A DNA stretch of 53,164 nucleotides from Gnetum montanum (GCA_015680685.1 MNCI01028264.1:17542-70705); one strand, 5' to 3'. Counted from the stretch's first letter, positions 11,031 to 24,249 are shown. Numbers and translations: made by a program. Notes: generated by a model from the sequence alone, not told the origin.

Positions 11031-13087
11031 CAACGTTACTCAATATTTCAAATCTCTTTCTTCCAACTTAGTTGTGGGAAAAATGGTCATTCATGGTAAT
11101 CATACAAGTGGCTTCTTAATTTTTACACCTTTTTGTTTTTACACTTTTTCATTCTACATCAATTTTTTTGTTTTACAATGTCTTTAGTACATTTTATCTT
11201 TCCTACATATTTTTCAAATTCTTTTATATTTTACTTTATTTTAGTGTGTATTTTTCTTATACTTTGAAATTTTTTTCTTTGTTTTTATTTATTGCCAATA
11301 AAACACAATGATGCTATGCTTTTTTGTTAATGGTGATTTGTATTTAATGTTATTTGATTACTAATGTCTAGAATTTATCCTTCAGTTTTGATGATTGATA
11401 ACTAAGACATTGTTTTTTCATGAAATAGGTAGTGACTCCATGTCATCCACCCATCCACAAAAATCTATGGTGTTCCTTGTTTTGGAAATATGAGGCCCCT
11501 TTCCTTGATGAAACTTTAACAAACTTGTGACCTTGGTAGTTTTTAAACTTGGGAAAGATTAAATGCATTGATAAGGGTGTGACTTGAAGGAGATTCAATT
11601 CTCTCTATACTTACCTATTCTCTTGAGTGTGTGAGTGTATTCATTGGTTGTTTACTACTTTATTGTCAACTAATAATAGAAATTCAATGTCTTTGCATGA
11701 TGTGGTTCCCATCATAAAATCCATAAAAACATAAAATGAAAAAGAAAAAAAGAAAAAAACAATGATGGAAATTTAAAGCTTACCCCTTAGATAAAATAGC
11801 AAGCTATAAGCACTAGTTATGGGACTAGAAAGACAAGTTACCCATGCTTGAAGGTCCCTTCTAACTAAGGCCTCTTTTCACTTCCTGTTTTTCTTTTCTT
11901 CTCTTTTAGAAATGGTGGTTGATCTATGGTAGTAGTCTTATGTCTTAAGGAGGTGGACTTATCTTAGAGTATGAATGCAAAGTCACTAGGAAAGGTTGGT
12001 TCTGATTTGGACTAAGGATGGACTTTATCAGGTCATTTAATCATAAAATCCACAAGGGACTTCATGTAACCATGATTTGAAACTCTATCCCACTCTCCTC
12101 ATCATTTACTAATATGGTCCATTTTTCACCTCACTATCAATTTACATGTTTTGTTTAATATCTTAGTTTGATGTGTTGAAATTCTTAGGTAGATTCTTCT
12201 GTGATTAGATCCTTAATGTTCCACAATCATAAATCAACCATAGTGCCCATAGACTCCTTAGTTTGAGAATATGTAAGGGTAATAAGGGTATGAGCTTGCT
12301 ATGGAAAGGACCCACTTGCATATCTCTTGGTTGGGCTAGTTAAGTTCCTTATCCTTAGGTAGTTTCATGATTAAATCCTTTGTGCACCCCATTGGTTACA
12401 TCCAACTATGCGCTCCTTAATGGCATTTCTCCAAAAAAAAATCATTCTCCAAGCTAAAACTCCTTTTTATGAATAATTAATCCCTCTTCAAGCATTTCAT
12501 CATGTTAACAACATTTTTGGCTCTATGAGAATCACAAATTCATGTTCTAACTTCTATTTTTTGAATTTTTAAAAGTGAAAAATTTTCTCTATAGGCTCTG
12601 TCGATAGGACCCTGTCTATCAAGCCACCACATAAATGAGACCCCATTGATAGGACCTTGTTGATGTAGCACAACAATTCTATAAATATGTGATCACAATT
12701 TGCATCATTTTTACATTTGAGCTTAAACCTACTAAGAGCCATAAATTCTAAACCATTTGTCTAATTAACCCCATTCTTTAATCCTATAGCCACCAGAGGT
12801 AATGTATTTTTTGTAAGGACAACAAACCTTAGGTTTTTGATGTTTTTTTTCTGAAATTTTTCTAACTCCCAAAAAGGCTTAACTAATAAACTAACATGAA
12901 AAACATCAATTTATAAAAGCTAAACCCTTCCAACAAACTCTAGTCATCTTATGAAAGAAATAATATTAAAATAATTAATCTACCATGGTCATAAGTTAGC
13001 CAAAGTGTAATTTCCTGACAAGATAAGGTACTTAAATGTTATAAGTTACACATTGTATGTTAATCCTTGGTTATGTTGTGACCATAG
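11031..13087 (+). other. AT-rich spacer between pol and second frame of element 1
   Basis: Two kilobases without convincing coding signal. Near 12595-12690 there are repeated short strings such as gtcgataggaccctgtc and gataggaccttgttgatgta, followed by ctataaatatgtg, which resemble the U3/TATA part of this element's own LTR. Otherwise only T-rich and A-rich runs were seen. Confidence 0.45.
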
Positions 13088-15990
13088 ATGACACCTAAGG
13101 AAAAGCACAAGCAAGAGAGAGGACCATCCCACCCAAAGGACAAACAACCATGAACTGGGAGTGGCTAAGAATAACCCAAGGAGCATGTTGTAGAAATCCA
13201 TACAATGGGACCTCTTTAGGAGGAGCTCAAAGTGGAATCTATTAGATAGATTTTTAAAGCAATTAAGATAGAAAAATCACACTGAGATGAGGCACTAGGG
13301 CCAAGACCAAACCTTGAAGTCACCTTGACATATGCCTACCTTAAGTAGATCTCATCCAAGAAGATCTAGAAATCTATACTTCAAGGGCTAAACTTTGAAT
13401 CCATTTTGGAGTTTGCTCCTCCAAAAGTTAAAGCTCAACTATAAAGCTCTCCCATGTGGCCCATCATCACTTCCAATAGGGATTGGTACATGGAAGAGAC
13501 ATACCTTTTTTTGAACAATAGATAGGCCTATTCCATGGTCAAAATCAAGAACATTTCTATGTCCTACTTGGTGAAAGTAATTTATGAGGTTCTTGAATTG
13601 CTTGAAACTAGGGCCAATCTTGTAGAAATTTTGATGCATGAAGATCCAGATGTAAAGAAAGAATGGATGCATCAGTGTTATGGAGTGGACTACAAGGATC
13701 TTGGTGTACGCACCATGATAGAATGTATATACTTTAAAATTATACTCTTTCACCTCAATCCAATAGTAAGGCCCAACAAAATCATAGCCTTCTTCACCTA
13801 TGCATGCACTACTCTAAGTGATAAATTTCCTATCAATCTTTGATAGTTGATCTTCCTTGAGATAGAGAAGCACTTTGAGAACTAATGTGGGAGGAAGACA
13901 CTTTCTTTTCCATGCCTCATAAAAAATTGTGCAAGAGGGGAGGCATAACTTGCTACACAAATGATGTAGTTGAACGCACTCCAATTGTTTCCTATGTAGA
14001 GATGATGAAGGCCAAGATGGCTATAAATGCAATCCAAAAAGTGGGGCAACAACCATCACCTCCATCATCCACTCATGAGATAACAGTAGAGACCTACATT
14101 GCCATTGAGTGCATGCACAAAATCCAAGAGTAGTTATTATAACAAAAATAGTAGCAACTAGAAATGAGTAGTGGTAACCCATCTATGTATAGACCAGCCA
14201 TGAGCCACCTTAATGATGTCACCAAAATAGTAAGCTAGATGGTGGGTGGAGCACCAATTTTCTCAACCCAATGCATGCAAATGTCTGCAAGGTCAAATCT
14301 AAGCACTTGAGAAGTAATTGTATTCCTCTCATAATAGTAGCAATTCCTAGGCATCTCTAGGAATTTTACTACCTCTCTGGTGCATTTGGAGGAGGGTGAG
14401 GAGGCAACTATCTTGGTGATGTAACACCATGGATAGGAGATAATAGCTGAAGTGGTTACTAATAGAGTGGCTGAAGCACTTAATGTGCTTGTAGCATTTG
14501 TACCAGACATTTCTACACTTAGAGATGTGTAGATGTCTACAAGAACTATTAGCAAAATATTGAGTGTAGCCTAGCATAAGGAATTGGTGAACTAATTGGT
14601 GGGAACCAAGCAATCGATTCTAGATTTCTTTGACCTTCTAAATACCATCACTACAACCTAGTTGAAGCTACTTGAGGTAAGGGGCAAATGCATCATCATG
14701 AAGGGGTAAGTTGAAATAGCTTGAGCTGAAAACCAATGCTTGGCTATGAAAGTTGTCGAACTAAGAGCCCTCCTTACTGATCCTACACTAAAACAAGCAA
14801 TCATGGGGGATGATGCTTTCTAATAGCTTCAAACCAAAGAGGTTTAGTATGTAAAGGAGATGACATTCTTTGACTAGTCCATGGCTGATGCCATGATGCA
14901 TAACATTCAAAAGGACTTGATTTAGACTCACTAAAAGAATAAGGCCCTGACTATAGAAAATCATTGCCTATGCAATGTTGATGCATAGTAATAAAAAATG
15001 TCTAAATTTATCCATCAACAGTAAGAGCAACTAGCTAGGGTGAACATTGAACTAAGGAGGTTGGCAACAGAGAATAGAAACCTTCCAATGGAGAAAGTTT
15101 ATGCCTTATGCTAGAAATTTATAATTGAGATTGCCACCTAGAAAAATAAGCCCCTTAAGTTTAAAAGGGTGAAAAGTCCTTATAGGGACTAGGTGCAATT
15201 GTAAAATGAAATCAATGAGAAGGACATCCAATTGGTAAAGGCAAAAGTCAATGAGACTTTCCAGCAGCTCCAATAAGAGGGTGATGTATGATAGCCTATC
15301 TTTGATGGGGTGAACATATACAAAAAGGCTGAAATTTGCATGAACGAGTTGAAAATCGAGGAAATGATAGAATATATGTAGCTTGCCAACCTCTAATATG
15401 TAATCTTGGAAATGTTGATTGTTGGAAGGCCATGGTTAGAATTGGAGAAGTAGATGACCAATTTGTACTTGTTGTACAAGGTAGAGTTCAAAAATCATAG
15501 AGAGACTAAGAAAAAGCTTGAGGTTGTAAATGTGAAGCTTGAGGTTTTGAAGGCAAAGTTGATTGTGCAAAGATCAACTATTGAGAACCTAGCCAAGAGG
15601 ATGAATGACTATGAGAAGTTGCAGAATGCACTCAAGGCAATCAACATTGAACACAAATAGTTTAGTATCTAGTTTGTCAATGTGAAGGAGCTATTCTCAA
15701 CAATACCCTATCCATGGGATATTCCCATTTCAGCCCACATTATTAAAGGAGTGTGGACCATGAATGATTCCTAGAGTAAGGAGGAGAAGATGAAGGCATT
15801 GTTGAATATCTTCTATCTTCCATAAGCAGTTGTAGCTATCATAGAACAACCATGATAACTACCTCAACCACTATAGAGGCTTGAAACAAGAGAAGGTCCT
15901 ACAGAACCTCATGAACCTCCACCACCTAAGACTGTCAAATTTTCTTCATCATCTTCCAAACATTTGAGGACTTGTGATTGTCATTTTTAT
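13088..15990 (+). pseudogene. Element 1 second (3') frame, plant transposon-protein-like
   Basis: A decayed frame of roughly 970 codons starting at ATG 13088 (MTPKEKHKQERG) and fading out after a Pro/Ser-rich tail (EPHEPPPPKTVKFSSSSS). A block near 13700-13960 reads like the plant transposon-protein domain (PF20167/Transposase_32 type) known downstream of integrase in Athila-like elements, including GRKTLSFPCLIK followed by LCKRGG, where family members have a LFFPSLI..LC..AG pattern. A one-base slip in an A run near 13922-13932 changes frame. The last third (15454-15660) is Lys/Glu-rich and predicted coiled coil. Its role in the element is unknown; a structural or envelope-like role has been proposed for Athila ORF2. 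The domain match is from memory of the pattern. Confidence 0.55.
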
Positions 15991-16182
15991 CTTGGTATTC
16001 AATTTTGTTATCCCAAACACCAATTTTTATAATGATTGTAAAACTGTACACTTGGGCACTTAGTTTTTTTTTGTGTTTCTTTTGTGTGTTTATAGTTAGT
16101 GAATAATCCCATACCTTCCCAAAATTTTGTAAAGAACTTGTTCCTTCTTTTGTTCACCTGAGGATGTGTTTTCATTTAGTTC

Positions 16183-16192
16183 GAGGGCTTAA
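16183..16192 (+). other. Polypurine tract of element 1
   Basis: gagggcttaa immediately precedes the 3' LTR; it is a degraded purine tract in the position needed for plus-strand priming. Confidence 0.45.
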
Positions 16193-17047
16193 TGAGTCAT
16201 AATAATTAGGTCACATCAATGAGATGCCATTGGCATGATCTTGTTGATGGGATTTCGTAGATGTAGGATTTGACATGTTGACATGTACCTATTGATGTGG
16301 AAGCCTAATTTTTCCTATAAATGTGCATCTACCTACCACATTTATGACAATTTTTGAGTAATTGTAGCAAAGCTTTTGTAGTTTTTTTCTTTGAAAGTTA
16401 GAATATTTTTTGAGTACCTATAGTAGTAGTTAAGAAGTGTATGGATCTTTATTCAAGCACTAATATACTAGAGCACCTCAGTGTCAATAGCAATAAAGAT
16501 AAGCTTTTATGATTAAACCTTGTAGTGCTTGGAATAGATTAATTGTTTCCTTATGCATTTAATGTTCATGAAATTTACTTTGATGTTTTTAAGTAACTAA
16601 TTAATATCAATTAAATAACATACATAAGTACAACCAATTTGAGCATATGTTTAACACTTGATAATCCCAATAGTGCTTAATGCTTGGTAACCTAGTGGCA
16701 CTATAACATGTTTAGGATGTGTACAGAAAGTGGGAATGAAAACTTATGTTAGGATTAGTTAAATATTGTCTAGTTATTAGATTAATTAAGCATTCAATTA
16801 TTTTATTCTTGTTCTTAGGCAACTTAATTGATAAAAGATAAAATGATAAAAATGATATGGCCTAATTAAACTTAATCATGAACTTGCATTTTACAAGTGG
16901 AACCAAGAAGACAATGATTGTAATAGTTAGATTCACTTCCTAGAACTAGTGTACTTAGAAACCTAAAGTCTGTGGATTTTGATTGGATCACTTAGTGGAC
17001 ACTAGTGATTCGTATGGTTGGGTGTATGGTATACTCATTGTTGATCA
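16193..17047 (+). repeat. 3' LTR of element 1
   Basis: Copy of 3967-4777, starting tgagtcataa and ending gttgatca, with TATAAA at 16316-16321. It carries an additional gcttaatgcttggtaacc segment near 16675-16695, an internal partial duplication of the cttgataatcccaatagtg block. Confidence 0.85.
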
Positions 17048-18159
17048 AATTTATTCTTTAAGAAAATGAATTTTTAGCTTCGTCAAAGGTACTTAATCTA
17101 TGAAACCTTCATCATATGCTACATAGAATAATTGTCCTATCATCAATTGCTTAAGTGTAATTCAACCAATTGATTAATAATTTTCTCTAGGGAGAAGATT
17201 CAAAAACAAAAATGGAATTAGAGTAAGATTCAATATCTTTTTAAAAGTATAATACTAAAATTGCATAAAACATTAAATAGTGAAATAACATACTATTTAC
17301 ATGAGTAAAAACTTTGGAAAATAAAGCTATTTGAATCAAACAATAGTACTAAAAGTTGCTAAATCTTTAGCTTAAACAAGCAATTAAACAATTCCAAGAA
17401 ATGATTGCAAGGCATACTATGATCCTGATAGCTAGTTAAGTAACTATGATAAAGCAAGAAAATAAAATAACTTATAGAATAGAAGTAAATGAACTAAATT
17501 GAATTTGAATTTTTAAAATGTTAATGTACAAGAAATCTTTCCTCCTAGTTCTTCCTTCAACCTGATATATCTTTAACAAATCTACTTTAGGCTTTATATA
17601 GAATCCTCTAGAAGTTACAATCATTATAGAAATTAAAAGCTACAATTGCCTTACCTCTATTCATATAATTATAGGCTATTGTATAGTTGTTATGTTAATA
17701 AATCCTCCTCATTTCGATAACTATTTTTTTAATAAATCCTTCTCAATCTTCGAATCTAATGATCCTCAACTAGTAACTATTGAAATTTAAAAAAGCCTTA
17801 ACAACTTGATTCAATGTATTTGATTTAGATCCATTAAGCTTTTTTAAGGTTTTTTTAGTGCTCATTGCTTTCATAAATAATTTTTTATTTCTATTGTAGT
17901 GGCTCTAGCACTAGCTTGAAATTTTTTCAATTTAAGCTTTTTCTTAGCAGTTTCATTCATAATACTGGCAACTACCAACATTATATTCAAATAACCTTGT
18001 TTGTGTTGGAGCAAAGATTTTCTATTAGCTCTTAGTTAAATTATTAATAATCCAACCCTTTTTTATATTTCATAAACAGGGCTTACTTTTCTAGAGTCAT
18101 TACTTTGAGCTTCAATAGTAAATTTTTGCTACCCTTAGCTTTGTTTTGATTTTTAACTC
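17048..18159. other. AT-rich spacer right of element 1
   Basis: No gene or repeat recognised. Some strings near 17870-18150 (for example tagtggctctagcactagc) already hint at the tandem array that follows, but the match is too weak to include. Confidence 0.4.
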
Positions 18160-20440
18160 TATTTGAGCTTCTAACTTCACATAGCCTTAGTGCTATCATT
18201 AGCTCATAGAATCATTTTTGAACTTGCTTGTAGAGTCAAGTTTTAGTTCTACAAACTACTAATGTAGCAAAGTGCTTCTTAAGCTTTCTTGCTAAACTAG
18301 TTTCAATTCTATAAGCCATATCCTTTAGCTTTTTATTCAATATGCTAAACTAGATTAAAAATTCAAAAAGCATGTGCATAAACTAAATTTTATTCTTTTG
18401 TGAGCCTAAGATGAGGTCTAACATGGATTAGAGAACTGATTTTAGAGATTATTTGTACAAATATTTTTGTGTTTTATGAATCTACTCTACAAGTAACCTA
18501 ACACAGTGGAGTAACTTTGTAGCTAGCTTTTGTAGGCCCCTCAGTTCTAACATCAAAACATAGTCATATAGATTCTTCATAGAATTGGATTTTAGTTTTA
18601 CAAGTCATATTGTAATCTTTGGCTTTATAGCATGCTATGCTATATTAAAATATAATGCACACATGAGTAAACTAATCTTGAAATCCTTAGTGCATTCAAG
18701 ATGAGTTTTTATCTTGACATGGCTTGCAAAACCAATTTCTACAAAGCAATCCTCATAGATGACATGGTAGTGTTATTTGGAAGCTTATTCTAAGGATTGT
18801 TTTTAGGTTCTACAAATTCATTCTACTTAGAAGATGACATGGTATATGAAGCTTTTTATTTCTTATATACTCAAGGATATTTATCTAAGTGACATGGTGA
18901 GGTGGGTCTATTAAGATGATGTAGCTGATAGAACCAATTCTTAAGTCCATTTGTAAAAATGAGTTTCAACTCCATGAATTAGTTTTACAAGCTATCGTGG
19001 AAGTGAGGATTAAATGTCTTTTAAGCTTCCAATATGCCCTTTGTAAATAGTCTACCTATATGTAGAACCATTTTGTAGAGACACTTTTCAATTCTATGAA
19101 CTTGCTCATAAATGTTGACATGGTAAAAATACTTTAAATCTTCTTCATGGAGGTAAGGTTTAGATTTATAAACTGGTTCTATAGGTTGACATGGTAAAAT
19201 TGTTTCTATACTTAAACAACCAAATTTTATCCCTATGCATGATGCTTTTTCTTTAAAGCTAACATGACCTAATGATGTTTTCGCTCATAGAATCATCTTA
19301 TACCTCTTGTTTTAGAATTGGATTTTGGTTCTACAAATTAAGACAAACAACTTATGTGGTAGAGTGAAAAAGTGTGTCTTTAGTAGAGCCATTTTGAATC
19401 CTAGGAATCTTTCCATATGAATGAAGATAACTTAGCATAGACAATTTTAAGCTTCCTTGTAGAACCATTTTTTACAAAGTCTTTTTGGTTCTACAAAGAA
19501 GTTGATGTGGTATGTAGAATCATATGTAATCATCCATTCCTAGAAAAAATTTTCTTTACTTAGTAGAACTAGATTTTGGCTCTATGAATGCATGCTAATT
19601 AGGAAGCTTACCTAGTAGAGCTTCTTTGTAGAAGTAGTTTTTAACTCTACTAACTAGTGCCACACAATGAGATGACATGAAAGAGCAAAATGATGAGCTT
19701 TTTTATATAACCATTTTTCCACTCTACAAATCTTCTAATCTAAATGAAGCTGACTTGGTAGAGCCAATTCGTGTTTTTCTGTAAAGTCAAATTTTGTTCT
19801 CTGAGAAACATTTTAGTTCAAGCTCCTTTTATTAATAACAAGGTGGCTTGTAGAATTGTTTTGTAGAGCTATTTTTAGTTCTATGAACTTTCTTTTTATG
19901 GAAATTAACATGGTAGAATTAATTTAAGACTTCTTCATTGAATTTCAACTTAATAAAATGGCTATTCGGGTTGACGTGGTAGAACTATTCATGCACCTTA
20001 TTGTACATATGATATTTAGCTCTACGAGTGATGCTTTTACTTTGAAGCTGATGTGGTAGAGTTTATTCTATGCTCGCTTTGTAAAGCCAAATTCTAGATC
20101 TACAAATAGCATCATTTCTCTAGCATTGATGTGATAAAACCGAATGGTGCATTTCTTATAGAGAAATTTCATAGAACTACTTTCTAGCTCCATGAATTCT
20201 TCACCATAAGATAAAACTAATGTGGTAGAGCCTATTTTCCATGCTCTTTCTCGTAGAATTAGTTCTTGGATCTTCTAATGTACTTCACACAATGGCTTAT
20301 GTGGCATATGGAATTTTCATACACAAAGCTAAATTTAGTCTTTTCTTTTAAATCTTGTGAAGCCTAGCTGAGTAGAACTAGATTTTAGAGCCAAATTCTA
20401 ATTCTTCAAACATTCTCTATATGCTGACATGCCAAGCACA
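18160..20440. repeat. Degenerate tandem array with hairpin-forming units
   Basis: About 2.3 kb in which two short blocks alternate again and again: a block like gatgtggtagagc (near 19755, 19978, 20052, 20223 and elsewhere) and a block like tggttctacaaat (18247, 18806, 19333, 19489, 19731, 20095 and variants). The second block is usually preceded by its near complement, tagaaccattttt, so many units can fold into a small stem (tagaacca paired with tggttcta). Spacing between successive blocks varies from about 60 to 130 bases, and units are much diverged. No coding signal fits it. It may be an old minisatellite or satellite. Confidence 0.7.
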
Positions 20441-21660
20441 CAACGAATCCTCCTTTTTAGGTTCAAAACAAATCCCTCTTTCTAAAATGAGGGTTTCTAC
20501 ATGTTCTCAACTATTTATTCTAATGCGAGATTCTTTTTGAGATGAAATTAATCTCTAAGCTCTACAAATCAATTTTCAAGGTTCCAAACAGAGAAAACAT
20601 TTGCTTAAGCCAAGACAAACCACACAGGATCTGTTCCTAATAGCTAATTTGATCTTTTGCATGATGTTGAATTTAGGTTGAAACCCTAGCTCTTTAACTG
20701 ACTAAAATTCTATGAGCTTAAATGATTAGAAATTTCTTGGTTTTCTATTTGGCTTCAAAACCCTCCATTAAAGAGTAATTCAAATATTTCTAGTATTTAC
20801 GTAAAAAATTTGCTAAAAATTTACCTATGCCTAAGGCTATATTTTGCAAGACAAATATTAGCTTAATCTTATTGTGAGAATATATGGATGTTTGAAAGTC
20901 ATAGTAAATCCTGCAAAGAAGTAAATACAATAATCCAAGTCTTTTGTTGTTCCAAGAAAGTAGCTATTGTCATGGTAATATATTTGAACATAAATTCTAA
21001 AGCTTCATTCATTTAACAACATTTACCTCAAACTTGGCTTCAAATTTTTGAAACTCAAAATCACAATTAGGACTAAACTTTCTTTTCCTTTAATTGTAAG
21101 CCATAAATTATTCTAAAATACATATTCCCTCTTTATGTATATATCGAGCTATCTGAAACCATTAGTAATTTGTATAATTAAACTTAAGACTTAAGCTCTA
21201 CTTTATTAATGGCCCAAATGTGACAACACAATCCTAGTACCCCACTTCCAAAGCATTATAAATATAATATTATTTAGTGTTACTAATCTATGATTGGTAG
21301 TTTGCATTTCGATCAAAACTAGAAATGTTTCCTAACTAGTTTGAGTATTGTTATATTTAATTACATTTGGATTATTTGTGGTATTTATTTGTGTTGGGAG
21401 CGAAGTGTTGGAACTCGAAATAATTGAAACATAGGTATACCTTAAGATTTATAGAAGTTTATAACTTAGTGCTACCTAGTAGAATTGAGCCTATGGCTTG
21501 GGGTTACTATGTTAAGACTTGTACCATTAGGCTAACACCTAAGTGTTGGTATCTCTAATGTATTTACCTTTATTATAGCTTGTTAAGGCAATAATGTAAT
21601 AATATTAGGTAAATGTAGCTCTATGTTTTTAGAGAAGCTTAGTTACTTATTTATTTCATA
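20441..21660. other. AT-rich spacer
   Basis: No gene seen on either strand and no clear repeat. Around 21390-21560 the base composition is somewhat richer (gttgggagcgaagtgttgg), possibly a fragment of another element, but no partner copy exists in the window. Confidence 0.4.
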
Positions 21661-21667
21661 AATAATG

Positions 21668-21840
21668 AGGTGTGAGTCTAGTGGTCAGATACTTGATTTG
21701 AAAGCTCCAAGTCATGGGTTCGATTATTGTAGGCAATACTAAGATATAAAGTTCCATTTGGACTATATATCTTAGGGTGTACGTATATCACAAATAGTTC
21801 AAGATTCTAACACCCCCATTACCTATTTACCTCCTTATTT
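21668..21840 (+). mobile_element. SINE-like element with tRNA-derived head
   Basis: The start has an A-box-like tgtgagtctagtggtcag (21671) and a B-box-like gggttcgattattg (21716), arranged as in a tRNA gene or tRNA-derived SINE (Pol III internal promoter). The body that follows is unrelated to a tRNA. No acceptor stem pairing was found, so it is not a functional tRNA gene. The 3' limit and target duplication are uncertain. Confidence 0.45.
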
Positions 21841-22866
21841 TTTAAAGGTAAGTCCATGATCATATAATACTACCAATCTTAATTTTCTACATATATTAAA
21901 GAAAAGAAAACAACTCAATACCTTGTTAATACTCTATCTATCTATTATTAAGAGTGTAGGTAAGTAGTAGCCTTCTCCACTTTTTTATTTTTGTAGAATT
22001 AAGTTCCATGTTTTGTTAGCATGTGTAAGGTGCATGTTAATGCTAACTATCCAACTCATCTATTTTTAAACTATATTTTATTTTGGAAAATATAAAAATC
22101 TTAGCAACAAGAAGAACATAACATCACCTTTCTAATGTAAAACCATAAAATCATAGCTATAAGAAAAATATCACATTTATAATGTGAATGATCTAGATTG
22201 ATATAAATGCTCTCCTTATCCTTATCCCTTTATCCCATCCTAAATTTGGTAAGTAAGAAATAAAGTCATCCACATGCACATAATAAATGAAAAAGTGATT
22301 ACTTAACTTTTGCTCACCTCCTACCTTCACAAAGGACAAGGAGCATTTATCCTATACCATGTAATACATTTTCATTCATTGCATTAGCATGGAATAAAAA
22401 ACAAAACTATGACATCACCAAGATTACATTACTAACCAAACAATGGACCAAGCTTTCTTCCAAATCAAAGCAAATCATTACAGAGGTGTAAGATGTCTAT
22501 CGTAAGAAATGACTAAACATATGAGATTTATTTATACAGTTGTATCATCTCGCTGCAAATGCTGATTTATCGCTCGTGTTGCACCTGCACCCTCTCACTA
22601 AATGTCCGTGATGTTGGTGGAAGAGTCCCTGCGGTGCCAGTGCCATAACTGCTATTTAACGTCGACAGAGTCATCTTTTAATACGAAAACAGTCATATGC
22701 TCTCACAGAGTCATGTTTTGTCTCATCTCTAACAGATTTTCAAGTTTGAACCAATGAAAGGCCTTTACGGGCTCGACAAACGAAGGCGATTAAATTTTTA
22801 CGGAAACAGCGAAAGTGTTACATTCGTGGGGTCCTATGGTGAATTTCATACGGAAATAGCAACCCT
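21841..22866. other. Region upstream of the aminotransferase pseudogene
   Basis: AT-rich to about 22530, then clearly less AT-rich. A tttatacag string near 22531 could be a TATA-like site of the dead gene, but nothing confirms it. A frame starting at ATG 22754 is not homologous to anything I recognise. Confidence 0.35.
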
Positions 22867-23064
22867 GTGTGCAGGCAAGAATTACAAATCCCGTTGTATC
22901 TTTTGCGATATGAAGAATTTACTTGCTCATTGCCGTTTTCATCAAAGTCTCTCTGTTTGATTCTTTCTGCTGCGCTCTTGGCTTGTGTTCTTCTTGGTGG
23001 GGTTGCAGCGCAGCAATTCGGATGGACCAAACCAGCAGCAATAGCAGCCGAATGGGCAGCTTCT

Positions 23065-23088
23065 CACCATTGTTCTCACCATTGTTCT
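23065..23088 (+). repeat. 12-bp tandem duplication in pseudogene exon 1
   Basis: caccattgttct occurs twice in tandem (23065-23076, 23077-23088), duplicating His-His-Cys-Ser just at the first cysteine of the EGF-like domain. It keeps the frame. Confidence 0.9.
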
Positions 23089-24249
23089 CGCTATGGCTTT
23101 ATCTTCACCGATACTTTAGGAGAGGAAAACCAGTCATATCCAGTTTGTGAGTGCCATGTTTCAAATCAGATACTTGTGCAGTCAAGTCGTTGGATTGCTC
23201 TGTAGATGTTCTCAGGTTTCTTCAGTTTCCTCTCAGTTTCCTCTTTGTTTCTTTGCTGACAAAATTTTGTTCCTGTTAATCAGTTTTGGTTTGACCACCG
23301 ACTAAGTGTGTCACTGTTTTGTTTTGTTTTCCCCTGAAATTTTTGAATTACAGTGGTGATCCGCAGTTTCTCATTTTGGACGGAAAACGCAAAGCCCAGC
23401 TCTAATGTTGTTCCGTCTTGGTATCGGATGAGCTATAAACCGAATGATTATGCTACTGATATCCTTAATCCAGCGTTAAAGTATTCGATAATAAGGCTTC
23501 ATGAGTTAGTATGTAATGCGGTGGCCAAGAACAAGTACATTGTTCCAGGGGCCTCATCAGTGCATCTTGTCAACGCAGCAATTCAGTCTTTCTTATTCTC
23601 GTTCTGGCAAATATCTGGAAAATCAGACCCTTGTTGTTGCCGCTGCGCCATACTACTCCGTGGGTTGCCAATTTTTATATCGTAGTCATGTGTATATGTA
23701 CCTTCCTTATAATAATATGAATTAATAGATAACGCTATAAAGATGATTTAACGGATGTACCTCCATTATAATAATATTAATTAATAGATAACCCCATAAT
23801 CATGATCTAACGAGTTTTTGAGTTGTTGCATTCAGGCTTTTCGAACTCAGACGCAGCGTTTTGATTCCATCAGCTCCAAGTTAAGCGGCAGGGGATTCAA
23901 AGCAATACCTGACCCAAACCGCGGGCAGAAAATTCGTGGAAATTATAATTAATTCCACTGACCCGGAAGGATACGCCGAGAAGCGAATTTTAGATGGAGA
24001 TGTACAGATTTTGTCCGACAGAGTTTGTTATTGGCCACACTACACTCCCATCACAGAAACTGCCGACGATGATGTCATGTTATTCTCTCTCTCCAAACTC
24101 TGGTCATGCCGGTACGGTCTGTAATTAACAAAAATGTCATGCCCTTGCAATATCATCTTTATTAATGTGATTATAAAGATTTTATATTGTGTTTAACAAC
24201 GTGATACGTATTGCTTAAATAATGCAGATGGGCACTTGTAAAAGACGAT

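Larger units (their letters stand above)
3967..17047 (+). mobile_element. Element 1: 13-kb Ty3/gypsy LTR retrotransposon (Tat/Athila-type), decayed
   Basis: Two related terminal repeats (3967-4777 and 16193-17047) bound an internal region with gag, aspartic protease, RT-RNase H and integrase in Ty3 order, followed by a 2-kb spacer and a second long frame. The element begins TG and ends CA. The flanks acttt (3962-3966) and aattt (17048-17052) agree at four of five bases and may be a mutated target duplication. In one aligned stretch of about 146 bases the two LTRs differ at roughly 22 positions, mostly transitions, so the insertion is old. The tRNA-Asp-like primer site and a long 3' frame after integrase fit the Tat/Athila group. 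All frames carry stops and frameshifts. Confidence 0.88.

Noticed and set aside
13439-13753. 104-codon minus-strand frame
   Set aside because: It is antisense to the second frame of element 1, which has motif support on the plus strand.
14235-14613. Two overlapping minus-strand frames of 106 and 88 codons
   Set aside because: Antisense shadows of the decayed second frame of element 1; no motif.
3962-17052. Firm target-site duplication for element 1
   Set aside because: acttt and aattt agree at only four of five bases and the LTR ends are set by eye, so it is mentioned only as possible.
18160-20440. CRISPR-like array
   Set aside because: Units are degenerate, spacing is irregular and the host is a plant; repeats and spacers are not separable.
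21668-21740. Functional tRNA gene
   Set aside because: A- and B-box-like strings are present, but I could not pair an acceptor stem or anticodon arm; a SINE head is a better fit.
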